Part shown: positions 46,901 to 57,368 of the stretch, in pieces | Layout: the number at the start of each line of letters is the position of its first letter | Numbering within the stretch: position 1 is the first letter of the stretch | Source: Pohlia nutans | Taxonomy: Eukaryota; Streptophyta; Bryopsida; Bryales; Mniaceae | Assembly: GCA_022496805.1 (NCBI GenBank) | Contig: CM040102.1 | Location: forward strand, 21,359,955 to 21,423,954 | Direction: 5' to 3' | Length of the DNA stretch: 64,000 nt | The notes under the pieces: model-generated | Seen by the model: only the letters and a program-made list of their open reading frames with translations | Database searches by the model: none | Told to the model about the DNA's origin: nothing | Position numbers and translations under genes: made by a program

Positions 46901-49900
46901 AGAACATCATCCTGAATCTGGGGCCACCAACTCACAGTTAGCATAGAAACTTCAATCAGACTATTGTGAGATGCGGAAGGGAATCAGCCACGACGTGGGG
47001 CCAGCAAGTGAGCAATGATAAAGGGGTGCTGTTGCGAGCCTCATATCGTGAATCACATCCTGGGCACAAAGAAGTGCCCAGGTGTTCCACCACAAGGGGT
47101 GCCGGCGCCGGCATCCCTCCCTCGTCACACCAGCAGTACTGGCTAAGGGTACTGCTGGCGTGACGAGGCAAGGGGCCGGTGCCTGCACCCCTCCCTGATG
47201 GCGCCAGCAGTCACCACACTGCTGGCGGTTGACTTGGGAGGGGTGCCGGCGCCGGCACCCCTCGTGGAGCTCATCCTGGGCACAATGACGTGCCCAGGTC
47301 GTACGGAAGAAGGGGTGCCGGCGCCGGCACCCCTCGTTGAGCACTACTCAGGCACCGCGTGGTGCATGGGTCGTATGCGACGAGCGGTGTCGGCGCCGGC
47401 ACCCCTTTGCACGCCACGACCTGGGCACGTCATTGTGCCCAGGATGTGCTCAAGGGGGCTGCCTCTTCGTGCAAACAATTAAGAAGGATTAAAATGCCAA
47501 CGTCTCATACAAATTAAAATATGAAGAGACACCAATTGATACAGAAACAAACGAATAATAAGTTCAATGTGAAAATGAGCGTAGCAAGAGTAAAACTTAC
47601 TTGTGACCACCATACTGCTTTTGGGAGCCAGGCCTTAAACGCGTCATCGCTGAAGTTTGGCGGTGGAAATTTTAGCAACTCCCGCATCTTTGGGGACGAG
47701 TTCTAGCGGTTTAACCACTTCACTTTGGCGTGGGGCTCCATCGCGCATGTAGCCAACATCGCAAGCTTCTCGAGCTTCATTTCTGGACTGTGCTCAAACA
47801 TCTCGTAGTGCTTCTTAACAATGCCAAGGAAATCATCGGTGAGCTTGGGATCAGCCACTGCAAGCTGCCTCTTCAACTCAGATATCGTACTCGCCTTGCA
47901 CTGCCGCACTGCCTCATTTATGTATTGCTGCACACTGTTAGCTGTCCACTGCGACTTATCAGGAAAAGCCTGATAGAATCGCATTTGAGCCTGAGTCGAC
48001 GCTTCGGCTATCACTGACTGCAACACCAAATTCAAAAGTCATTATGATTAGTATGGGGATACATACAATGAGATATGAAAATGCATGACAGAGTGAATCA
48101 AGAGACAACCTGATTGAGTATTCCATTCAAGGCATCCTGCGTCAGGGAATACCACGTCCAGTTCTTCCCACTCTGTTTAACCTCAGCTGCTTTATACTCC
48201 TCAGGTGTGACTATGTCCTTGAAGTATTCTAACTTCTGCCTACCCAAATGCTTAACTCTGTAGAGTTTGTGAACGAGGTTGGATTTCACGTGGGAGTTCT
48301 CGTGGCGCCTAGAAAAGAGACCAAAGAGGATTAGAATCATGTCAAGAGCATGCAGCACGCAAGCACACACAGCAAGAAAAAACAGCCCCTAGCGATACAC
48401 CAAACAGACAGCAATCAGTCACAGTGAGCAAGCACTGCAAGATAATTCACGCAAGAAAGGGCTGCATGCATAGACGTGGTTTAGAGTCTCACCAGTTGAC
48501 TTCATGGAGGGCAGTCAGCATGTTTACAACGTTACCCTTGACCTCAAGGATGATGCACTCTACTTTGAAGTGCCACGAGTAATCATCTGGATGGTCCCTG
48601 TTGATTATGGGCATCCAGCACTCCAGCCGATGATTGCCATCCCACACGTGAAACATCTTATTACAGAAAACCTTCAAATGCTCGTCACGACTGATATACT
48701 CATCAAACTCCTCGTTACGCCGTCTCCATAGGGGGCTCCACTTCTCGGTTATCTCCTCAGTAACATCCACAGTGCGCCCGCAGTCATCCTCAAGCGCCAC
48801 ATAGAATGCCCCAAATCCATCCATGTAGCCCACCTTGATGAAATGACTGCCGAGCTCGTAGATATCCTTTGCAAGCGCTGGACAAACGGCTTGAAGTCCA
48901 ACGAGTCGACACATCGGAATGTAGATCTTGGACTTCTCTAAGGGCTGGAACCGGCAGCTCATCAGGCGACTTGTAGTGTTCACCATCTCCTTCTCAACGA
49001 CCTTGGTCATGGCCCCATCCACTTCATCGCGAGATATGGGCTTATCTCCTTCTGCTGGCTCTGCAAGCATCCCTGTAAAGATACTTAGTAAACTCACAAC
49101 AACGAATCTCTCAAACATAAAAATGGGAGAGCTAACATGAATCACCTGCATCTGGCGCCACAGCAGCAGTGGGATACTGAGTGTCTTGGGAGGCCAGAGC
49201 ACTGGTGGGAGCTCGAGCTAGACCTCCCTGAGCCTGATCCTCAGCTGCATTGGGAGAGTCAATTGCAATTGCCTTCATCACCTGCACCAGCAGGAGATGT
49301 ATCGTCCTCCTCCATCAGGGTACCAGTCTCGCCACCTTCATCATACTCGGCATCATCACCAAGCCGCTGACCTTTCCCTTCTGGCGTGACCTCCAAGCAC
49401 TCATCTGAAACCACGAGGGACCACGGCGACATGATGAAATGTGCAAAGTGCATGGGCGTAAGAATTAAGGATGGAAATAAAGGGGGTGCTGGCGCCGGCA
49501 CCCCCTGTTTCACTCGCACCACGAGCATGAGCAAGAGCTCGTGGTGCGAGTGCAGAAGGGGGTGCCGGCGCCGGCACCCCCTTTTCAGGCGTGTGCCACG
49601 AGCGCAAAAACCCTTGACGTACTTCACAAATGCTAAAAACTGCACTAATGTGGGAGAATCAAGGCTAAATTGACCCTAAAACCTAGAAATATGGCATCAG
49701 GGGCATATATTTTAAGCAATTACACGTTCGTCTATGAAAGAAACTGGGGTGCCGGTGCCGGCACCCCAATTTCGACTCGCGCCACATGCTTGGCGCGAGC
49801 TCGTGGCGCATGTGTTAATGGGGTGCCGGCACCGGCACCCCTGTCATGGCGCGAGCCACGAGTTCAAGGCGAGCAGGTGGCTCGCGCCAGGACGGGGGTG

Positions 49901-50863
49901 CCGGTGCCGGCACCCCCATTTCGACTATCGCCACGAGCTCTGCGTGAGCTCGTGGGACGTGAGAAAATGGGGTGCCGGCACCGGCACCCCATTTCCTATA
50001 CTTTGAGAAATGGGGTGCCCGTGCCGGCACCCCTTTCGTGGCACGAGCCACCTGCTCAAGGCGAGCTGGTACTCGAGCCACGACGGGGGTGCAGGTGCCG
50101 GCACCCCATTTCTATAACCTTGTGGAATGGGGTGCCGGCACTAGCACACCATTTCTCAAAGTATGAGAAATGGGGTGCCGGCACCGGCACCCCTGTCGTG
50201 GCGTGAGCCACGAGCTCCAGTCGAGCTGGTGGCTCGCGCAACAACAGGGGTGCCGGTGCCGGCTCTCCCGTCGTTGCGCCCGCAACAAGCTCCATTCAAG
50301 CTCGTGGCGGGCGCGGCGAGGTGGTGTCGGTGCTAGCACCCGATCTCCTCACGCTCCTGCAGCTGCTAGAGCGTGAAGATATCGGGGTGCCGGCACCGAC
50401 TCCCTGGCGTGGAACGCCCCACGAGCTCAATGCGAGCTCGTGGCGGGCGCGAGGACGGGGTGCCGGTGCTGGCACCCCAATATCCTCACGCGCAAGGTGC
50501 AGCTGGAGCGATGAGGAGTGGGGGTGCCGGCACCGGCACCTCCGTCGTGGCGCGCGCTGGGAGCTAAACTTGAGCTCGAGCCGCACGCCACGACGGGGGT
50601 GCCGGTGGCGGCTCCCCCATTACATTTCCGCCAGCACGTCAAATTGTTTTTTCAATTTGAGTCTATTGTACAGACAGGACTTGGAAGAAGGATAATCAAA
50701 CAGGGAATGGAAAACACTGCATGTGGACATGGCCAGAGTAAAACTGGACATGGCCAACTTAGGAACTGGACGTGGCCATGCATCCAAACAAGAAATTCAG
50801 CAGATCAAACATACCAGAATCATGTGTGCTCGGAAACGTCATCCCCTCCTCCTCTGCGGCCAT
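43921..50863 (-). CDS. ParB-like + N4/N6-type DNA methyltransferase fusion, 12 exons (one in-frame TAG)
   Basis: Exons (minus): 50863-50815, 49404-49324, 49244-49146, 49072-48493, 48308-48110, 48017-47601, 46917 to about 45913-45922, 45846-45497, 45092-44810, 44713-44518, 44430-44261 and 44054-43921 (TGA). Phases agree at all joins but one (the exon 7 donor; the weak acat|GTGTGG site restores phase), giving about 1,187 codons. Exon 4 ends with a ParB/Srx box, FHVWDGNHRLECW (about residue 220). Exon 7 has a Cys-rich patch (CGWYLDCPRTKC) and a GKKGKKRKE nuclear-type signal. Exons 8-10 form the Rossmann methyltransferase in permuted order: DLVIVDFPDG (motif IV position), then LLLFYPDG, then DLNAGVG (SAM motif I, split by an intron), then ALESDRKVF. 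ParB-methylase fusions are known from bacteria and phages. DFPD replaces (D/N/S)PP(Y/W), so catalysis is uncertain. The in-frame TAG is at 47703-47705. Confidence 0.7.
45190..45375 (-). repeat. Three family-C palindromes in a methyltransferase intron
   Basis: Copies near 45207, 45280 and 45350 (ggggtgccggcgccggcacc) are separated by ctgggc/gccctgg and cgtcgcgcactgcc stretches that also pair with each other. Located in the intron between 45497 and 45092. Confidence 0.85.
47095..47410 (-). repeat. Five family-C palindromes in a methyltransferase intron
   Basis: Near 47097, 47180 (decayed), 47239, 47311 and 47385. The spacers contain tgggcac/gtgcccagg arms, so each palindrome sits at the tip of a longer hairpin. 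In the intron 47600-46918. Confidence 0.85.
49484..50620 (-). repeat. Dense array of about 18 family-C palindromes in the first intron
   Basis: gg(g)gtgccgg(c/t)(g/a)ccggcacccc copies recur every 40-80 bp from 49484 to 50610. The spacers are rich in cgagctcgtgg/ccacgagctcg arms. Long frames across it (GVPAPAP, GCRHRHP, GAGTGTP repeats) are translations of the repeat and not genes. The array occupies the intron between the first two coding exons of the methyltransferase gene. Confidence 0.9.
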
Positions 50864-51460
50864 CGATGTTGCGTCCAAATCCTAGTGCAGCGGAAAGTTC
50901 TACTGCGGCTGCAACGGCTAGTTTAGGGTTTGAGAGACTGCTGCGGCAGAATTGTTGGCGAGCGGCGATGGCGATGGCGGGCGGCGATGACGGAGATGGC
51001 AGCGATGGCGGGCGATGGCGGCGATGGCGGCGATGGCGGGCGGCGAGCGGAGATGGCAAAGGGAGCGACAGCCACAAACTGCGGCGACGAAAGAGAAACC
51101 CTAAACCCTAGAAAGAAATGGCGGAGGTGGGCGGCAGAGAAAAATGGCGGAGGTGGGTGGAGAGCATGCGCAGAGTGGGTGCGGAGGTGGGCGGAGAGCA
51201 AGCGCCGAGAGGGTGCGTAGGAGTGGAGAAATATGGCGGAGGAGGGCGGAGTAGGCGAGGACGACAGAGGAGGAGGGCGGAGCAGGCGAGGACGATGGCA
51301 GAGGAGGGCGGAGGAGAGAGCGACTATGAAAGCCCTGTCGACGGAGGAGATGAGGGGGAGGAAGGCCAGCAAGAGAAAGAGAATGCTCAGACAAACCCTA
51401 GAGTAGATAGAATGCAATCGGGGAGGAGATAATGCATTCTGAGGGAGGCTATCGGCCATC
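50864..51460 (-). promoter_or_regulatory. Leader/promoter region of the methyltransferase gene
   Basis: On the minus strand this is strongly pyrimidine-rich, with ccctaaaccctag and ctagggtttg motifs near 51110 and 51400, a common feature of plant leaders. It ends at the ATG (50863). GGCGATGGCGGC microrepeats lie at 50960-51050. The 178-codon frame through it is probably untranslated sequence. Confidence 0.5.
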
Positions 51461-51594
51461 GGGGGTTTTGGGGGCCCAAAACCCTACTGTAAACCCATTA
51501 CATTTTTTAAAACATCATTTCAATGGCTGTACACATCAAATCAGTCACACCTCATTCACATGCATTCAATTGGACTTGGTTTAAAGGCCTGACT

Positions 51595-52140
51595 TACCCT
51601 CTTCGTCTTCCCCTTCCTGATTGTCCCTTTCTTCGCCTTCTTCTCCTGTGTCAGACTCTCTCTCCTCCCCGGACTCGTCGTCTTCTACTGTCTCTTGTTG
51701 TCGTTTCGATTCTGAAGCGCTTATTATATCCGTAAATGACTTGGTCTTTACTTGACGACCCTAATTTCAATTCCATTCTTTTGCATATTAGATTGCGCGA
51801 AACTAAATTGAATAGGCAAGGAGACAAAAATCAAGTACAATGCATAAGTCTAGATTACCTTTCTTTTGAATGTCGTGGATTGGCTGTCATCCATGTCTTC
51901 TCCTTCGAGAGATGTGTGATCGGCTTGGGTCTCCAACACGACCTCTTCATGTATTGGAAATAATTTTTTGGCTGTTCCTCCCGAATCTGGCTTGGTTGTC
52001 ACTGGGAGCCGCCCCTTCATCTGAACGCTGCTTAAACTCTTTCTCTTTGAATAATATAATCGCCCTCCCGGTACTCTCCTCTTCTTCTTCTTAGTATCAG
52101 ATCTGCACTGCTGCTGCTTTTCGTCTAAGGTACGCGACAT
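51595..52140 (-). CDS. Two-exon basic/acidic hypothetical protein
   Basis: The ATG at 52140 starts MSRTLDEKQQQC, then KKKKRRVPGGRLYYSKRKS, to a donor aaag|GTAATC at 51858. A second exon (about 51735-51595) is extremely Glu/Asp-rich (ESGEERESDTGEEGEERD) and ends at gagg|GTAAGT. It may continue downstream or form the true 5' end of the methyltransferase gene. I could not decide. It is a nuclear-type charged protein of unknown role. The 52290-52490 stretch upstream also has a short open frame on this strand. Confidence 0.4.
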
Positions 52141-52789
52141 CTGATCACTAAGAATGACATATACAAATCATCCTAATACATGAGATTGACTACACTAGAG
52201 AATAGACTGCACATGCAAAATGACGGTTTCGAAACAACAAGAGAGCGGTGATTACAACGTTCCAATGAAAGTCGCTTGAAAGGAAGTGTATCATTGCCGC
52301 AACTTCCAATGCGACGTCGCAGCAGCAGAGCGCTGGCTAGGAATGAGAATGGCTTTGTCCTCCACATACTTATTGTCTTTCCTGTCTGCTATGGTCGATG
52401 CATGGATGGATGAATGAATCCAGGACATGGATGGCACCTGACTGCATTTATACCTCTTAACTGATGCGTCCCTCTCGGGCTCCACTAGTCATATCAAATC
52501 ATACCACCACGCAGTCGTTTTTATATTGGCAGGATGTTGTGTCAATCCCAGTAACTATACGCCTCCTTCGCGGATTGCCACTTTAATTATAGGATCTGTC
52601 GTATGTTTACAATCAATATGTCAGTTATTTTTGTGTCCGCCATCCTATGACGTATCTGGCAGACCAACTAACTGACGCTTGGGCTCTATCATCTGTTGCA
52701 CTAGAGTGTGTGGATGTTGTACGCGATATTCTTTTTAGTGAATCCCTTCTTTGTCTCTGTATCAAAATGTGACTTCATTGCATATTGCC

Positions 52790-55700
52790 ATGGCAACCAT
52801 ACGTGCAGAAGGATGTCGGGCGCCCCTCAGGGTGGCCCAACTGAGTGATGGACGGTATGTCGTAGGTGTTGATATGTTGTCGCTGAAATTTGGTTTTCTG
52901 AAGGATTCGATTTATCTTGAAGAGGAGATATTTGACGATCACGGTGATCTCTCATACATTTTAAGTGTAGAACCAAGATTTGAGGACGACCGCAAAGTCT
53001 GGATTCTCTCTCCAGCATCGTACCGTGCTCTTGGGATAGAAAGCATAGGAGTTCCTTGTAGACTTCCGAGCGTTGTCGGTTCAAACCCTGGGTCAGAGAT
53101 TCCTGTTCTCCGAGACGTTAAGCTAGAGAATCCGGATATCATACATATTGAAGACTTTGACGTTGAATCAGATCTTCGGTATTTTCCTGATGCACCAGCT
53201 AGCCAGGCAAAGTCAGGATCTCAGACCTCAAGCCAAAAACCTCCGCTCACGCATATGTCCATGGGCAAACTTAGTGCGGTAGATTGCATTAGGAAGCTTC
53301 AGTTTCGTAAAGGTGCAAAGAGTGAGCTTAGTAAGCTTGATTTTGATTCGTTTAAGTACTCTCTTACCAGGTATTTGCCGGCTCAGTATAACGGCAATCA
53401 TTTGTTTGAGTTTCCTCCCGCACCTATTGATGTGAAACCAGGTTATGGGAGAAAGCTCTTTGGAATGGACAGACATTTTGATGGCCACACTTGGTGTCTA
53501 TCAAACACGCGAAACATCAGAAATGAGTTCAGCCTGTCTTTCCGTGCGGCACACTGTGCAGGCCACTTGCGATGTGAGAACAAGAAGTGCGAGTTTCTCA
53601 ACAGAGTAGGTCGTCACGAAGCAGTGAATGAGAAATTATGGGACGGGAATGCTAAGAAGCCTTTCTTAGGGCACATTCCATCGAGTGATGCAACATTGTT
53701 TTGCGCTATTTGCAAAGAGCCTCCAACCTGTGTGGAGACGTGCCTTGCTATGATGTACTGGGTAACGGGTGAACCAACGACAACTCGGGCCTGCATTCAC
53801 ATTGGAGAGCACAAGCACCCCGTGGCACGGGGTGATTGTAGAGAATCTCGTCTTCTACGTGATCAGCTTCTGAAGAATGCAGTGGAGTCCTTGCCCAAAG
53901 CAAGTCCATCGTCCATTGCGTTAGCAGCCAGTTTGGAGTTCCTTGGAGAACATCTGATGGGTAAACCGGGTGAAGATCCTGTTCAGCTTTCCGATAAGGA
54001 ACTTGAGGCAGTCATGTACCAGTTTGAAAGTTTCACTAGTCCAACTCTTTGCAAGAACGTTTCTGAATTTAAGCGCATCGGTCAAACCGGAGTTATCGAT
54101 GGAGTCTGTGAGTTGCGAGGTACTACAAGATGGCCATTTGTGCAAGAGAATCGCTTCCCTGGCCAAGGCAAGCAGACCGACAAGGTATTCGTGTTCAAAA
54201 TGTCTGAAGTTGGGCCCGGCTCTGGGGTGGACTTGGTGAAGAGGATGCAGCCTGGGGGTGACCTCCAAGATACGTGGGTAATGTTTGACCACGTCAAACG
54301 AGTTAAGCGGTACACAACCTTTGCATGTCATGTGTATGATTCTGTGTATTGTAAAGTAATGACTATTGCAATCTGCGACATGATGTTCGAGACGAAGGAG
54401 GCACAAACTTATTTGTGGACTGGAATCAACGAGGTCATGGAGCGACATGCGGTACACAACGTTAATTTCAAGGGGTTCATGGCAGACAGCGCTCAGGCAA
54501 ATGGAATGATGTGCGGGAGATTTACGGTTCCGGAGATAAGACCGTCCCGATGGAGGGGCGTGAGCGATCCTGCTTACTTCATTGGACTCAATGTATGCAT
54601 AGGGCAACCAATGAGTTCATTAAACTTGAGTTGCGTGATGAGCACAAACGTTTGTGTACCCAATACAAAGACTCCATAACCGATGATGAAGCACACACCA
54701 GATACTTGGCTATTCGTTCGTGGTGGTTCACAAGTGGCGCAGCAATGGAATCCGAAATTCCATTATTGGATGCCTGGCTTGCTTGGTGGCACTTTCGATT
54801 CCGTCAGTGGGGCAGGTTTATGAATTTGGTAAGTTCCCATCTGTACTTGTTATTGTATTATACACGCAATGGAAGTGTCACTCACGGACTTACCAAATTG
54901 GGTGCCGGCGTCGGCACCCCTTCTTGAGTGCAAAGGGGTGAGTGGTACGGGATCACCTAGCTGGCGCGCGCCATGGGAGGTTCCGGCATCGGCAGCCCCT
55001 TGCCGGCTGGTGTTGTGTGGGTTGCCGGCACAGGCACCCCGTTACTGCCGGGTGCCGTTGGGGGTGCCGGCACCGGCACCCCCTTGTTGGCTAGCGCCAT
55101 GGGTGGTGCCAGCGCCGGCACCCCCCTAGCGGGTGCCTGGTATGGGAGGTGCCGGCACCGGCACCCCCGTAGCGGGCGCCTGGCAGCGGTTTTTATGGCA
55201 CCGGCACTCCCCTTCTAAGTGTTCGTTTTCATAGGTGCCGGCACAGGCACCCCCTCCTAACCCTATGACCTTGGAGGTTTCCCTTGCTAGTACCGCATGC
55301 CACTGAAGGGTGGTGGCACCAGCATGCACTGGCTGCCGCGTGTCGTGCGCTGTGTGTTTTACATTTTCTCTAAGCACTTTGTGTGTGCAGAATCTGACAG
55401 ATGAGGAGAAAGCGGAAATGCCCATGTGCAACTTGGCCGAGACAGTCCATGCTTCTTGGATTAAACAATCGGGGAAGAATGGTGATAGTATTTATGATGC
55501 TACGGTTGATGACTTTGCGCGTGCGTTTATTCAATGCACAAGGTACAACTCGTTTCTTTCAGGGCGTGGATCAGGAACCGGTCCAACTAAGGAGGAGCTT
55601 AGGTTACGTACTGCAAGCCGAAGTGGTAATTTGAATTCCATTTTTAAAGCCATGGAGAAGGTACCTGGCTCGAGCGATTTCTTGGTCTCAAGGTCTCAAT

Positions 55701-56845
55701 ATGCTGGTGAAGAAATTTTCGGATCTTCAAAGCGCCATCTAGATGCTCAGCCTAGAGGCGAAGATGATTCACATCGCTTTGACAAGGTTAACGTTTCACA
55801 ACCGAGGCCCGCCAAGGTCACTCGATCTCGTTCGAAGGGATCACCTTCCGGTACGATAAATCTTGAAGAAGACGAAGTTCCTGTAAGACTTCACAGTGCC
55901 TTTCCTGGTGTAGGAACCTCATCTCCAAATACACTTCCGGAAACACTGCGAGTACACCATGTGTCGAGTGTGCTGGAATCAGATTGTGACACAAGCGCAT
56001 GGCATATTCGGCGAGTGCCAAGTGTGGGGAAGAAGTCATGTTTTGGCCAGATCCAGAAGTCTTCCAAAAAGTGTACACAGAAGTTATCCCTCTCTGTTCC
56101 TGCACCAGTTTATTTTGGAACGTATCATTGTCGTCCCAAAAATAAGGATTTTCATCAATTTTTCTTTTTCTGTCCTGACGATTTGGCAAGATGCGTGAAG
56201 AGTAATCGCCGTAGGTGGGTGACCACGCGACCTAATGTCCCAGATGTTTGGCCCGTGGTAAGGGGTACTAATCTTACACAGCGAGAGATACTAAGACTCG
56301 AAGAAGCTGGGTTTCAATTACAGCAACGGCCGCCAATGTCTCAAGACCGGCTATTTGGCAACGATAATGTTGTTGCATCTCAAGTACACAACATTCCTGC
56401 ACCAGCGTTTCCCGACAAGTATTTGACACAGAGAGGTAACAAAAAGACACGTCGCAATCTCAATTCTCCAGTCAGCGCTCATCAAGCAAGTCGGTGGGCC
56501 TCTGCGTCACTGGTTGATGTTGTAGTTCTCAAGGTGACACTTGTTCCAAGTCCGGGCATCGGAGCGATAGTGGATATGCGATCGATGCATGGATCTGAGT
56601 CTAAAGAATACAAAGTGAGCATCGGTCCGTTCCCCGAATGCAACTGTTTTGACTATCAAGACATGTTTCTGAAATTCAAACAACGCGGACCTTATTACAA
56701 CTGTAAGCATATCTATTATGTTTACGGTGTAATGTGTGGCCTCACACGCAATGACGATCTCTTCATACATGCCCCGACGCTGAGCTTTAACGAGATCAAG
56801 CAGATTTTGCTCAGTGGTATTGTAGACAGGGTCACACCTGCTTAG
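52790..56845 (+). CDS. MULE-type transposase with SWIM zinc finger, two exons, one frameshift
   Basis: Exon 1 (ATG 52790, to 54828) and exon 2 (55391-56845) join in phase 0 across a strong GTAAGT donor and a tgtgtgcag acceptor. Exon 1 has a Cys-rich module (HCAGHLRCENKKCEFLNR, about 53560; CAICKEPPTC, about 53700; RACIHIGEHKHPV) followed by a MULE-like catalytic region (WVMFDHVKR, then GFMADSAQAN, then WWHFRFRQW). Exon 2 ends with a SWIM finger (CNC ... CKH, about 56640-56710), typical of Mutator-like transposases. One nucleotide is missing at 54500-54502, so the frame changes there; everything after continues cleanly. The end is TAG immediately followed by TGA. It lies inside the inverted ends at 40.45 and 57.34 kb, near the right end, so it is the obvious mobilising enzyme. 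Confidence 0.75.
54829..55390 (+). repeat. MULE intron composed largely of family-C palindromes
   Basis: The intron of 562 bp contains about eight palindromes (near 54900, 54985, 55030, 55062, 55108, 55148, 55198 and 55238; the best is gggggtgccggcaccggcac at 55061) separated by gcgcc/tggcgc stretches. It is the same family as in the methyltransferase gene. Confidence 0.85.
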
Positions 56846-57261
56846 TGATTCAGGAAGTGGTTTAACCAACATCCCACTTAAAAAGAAAATGATGTGACTT
56901 TATGGTAGTGTTATACTTGAGTGCAGTTTGATAGGTGTAGTCAAAGCACCCTACTTCTTTTTTGCCAAGTGTGTTCGATTTTCCTTGGAGTTATTGAAAA
57001 TGTTCTTTTCTGCCATGTGTGTTCCATAATGTTTGTGGAAAGTGTATTAAATTCCAATTCAAAGCGTAACTAAAATCCATGGTTATGGGCCCAATTTTTA
57101 ACGGTTTTAGATTAACTTTACTGAATTGATTTTTATCTTTTCTAAAATTAGCAAGCGTAATTACTTTTTTTCCCCTCTTTAATGCTTATAAATAGTATAT
57201 TCTACGGCCATAGGCCTCATCTTTTTTTAAAATTCAAGTACTTTTTATCTTTTCTTTTTAT

Positions 57262-57368
57262 CTTTAGATTTTCCGCTCATTGCTCGTAATTTTCCGCTCA
57301 CCGCTCGTGATTTTCTGCTCACCGCTCGCGAAATAGCATTCCTGCGATCTCCGTGAGATCTTCAATAC
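57262..57368 (-). repeat. Right inverted end of the putative 17-kb element
   Basis: 57311-57337 is the exact complement of 40453-40479. On the minus strand three tandem sub-copies follow (gagcggtgagcagaaaat, gagcggtgagcggaaaat, gagcaatgagcggaaaat), against two at the left end. The outer flank again has gaagat..cggagatc. Confidence 0.6.

Noticed and set aside
49259..50695. Long ORFs on both strands rich in GVPAPAP, GCRHRHP, GAGTGTP
   Set aside because: They are translations of the family-C palindrome array inside an intron; open frames arise on both strands at once.
50923..51459. 178-codon Ser/Pro-rich minus ORF
   Set aside because: Pyrimidine-rich leader of the methyltransferase gene, without domain or splice support.
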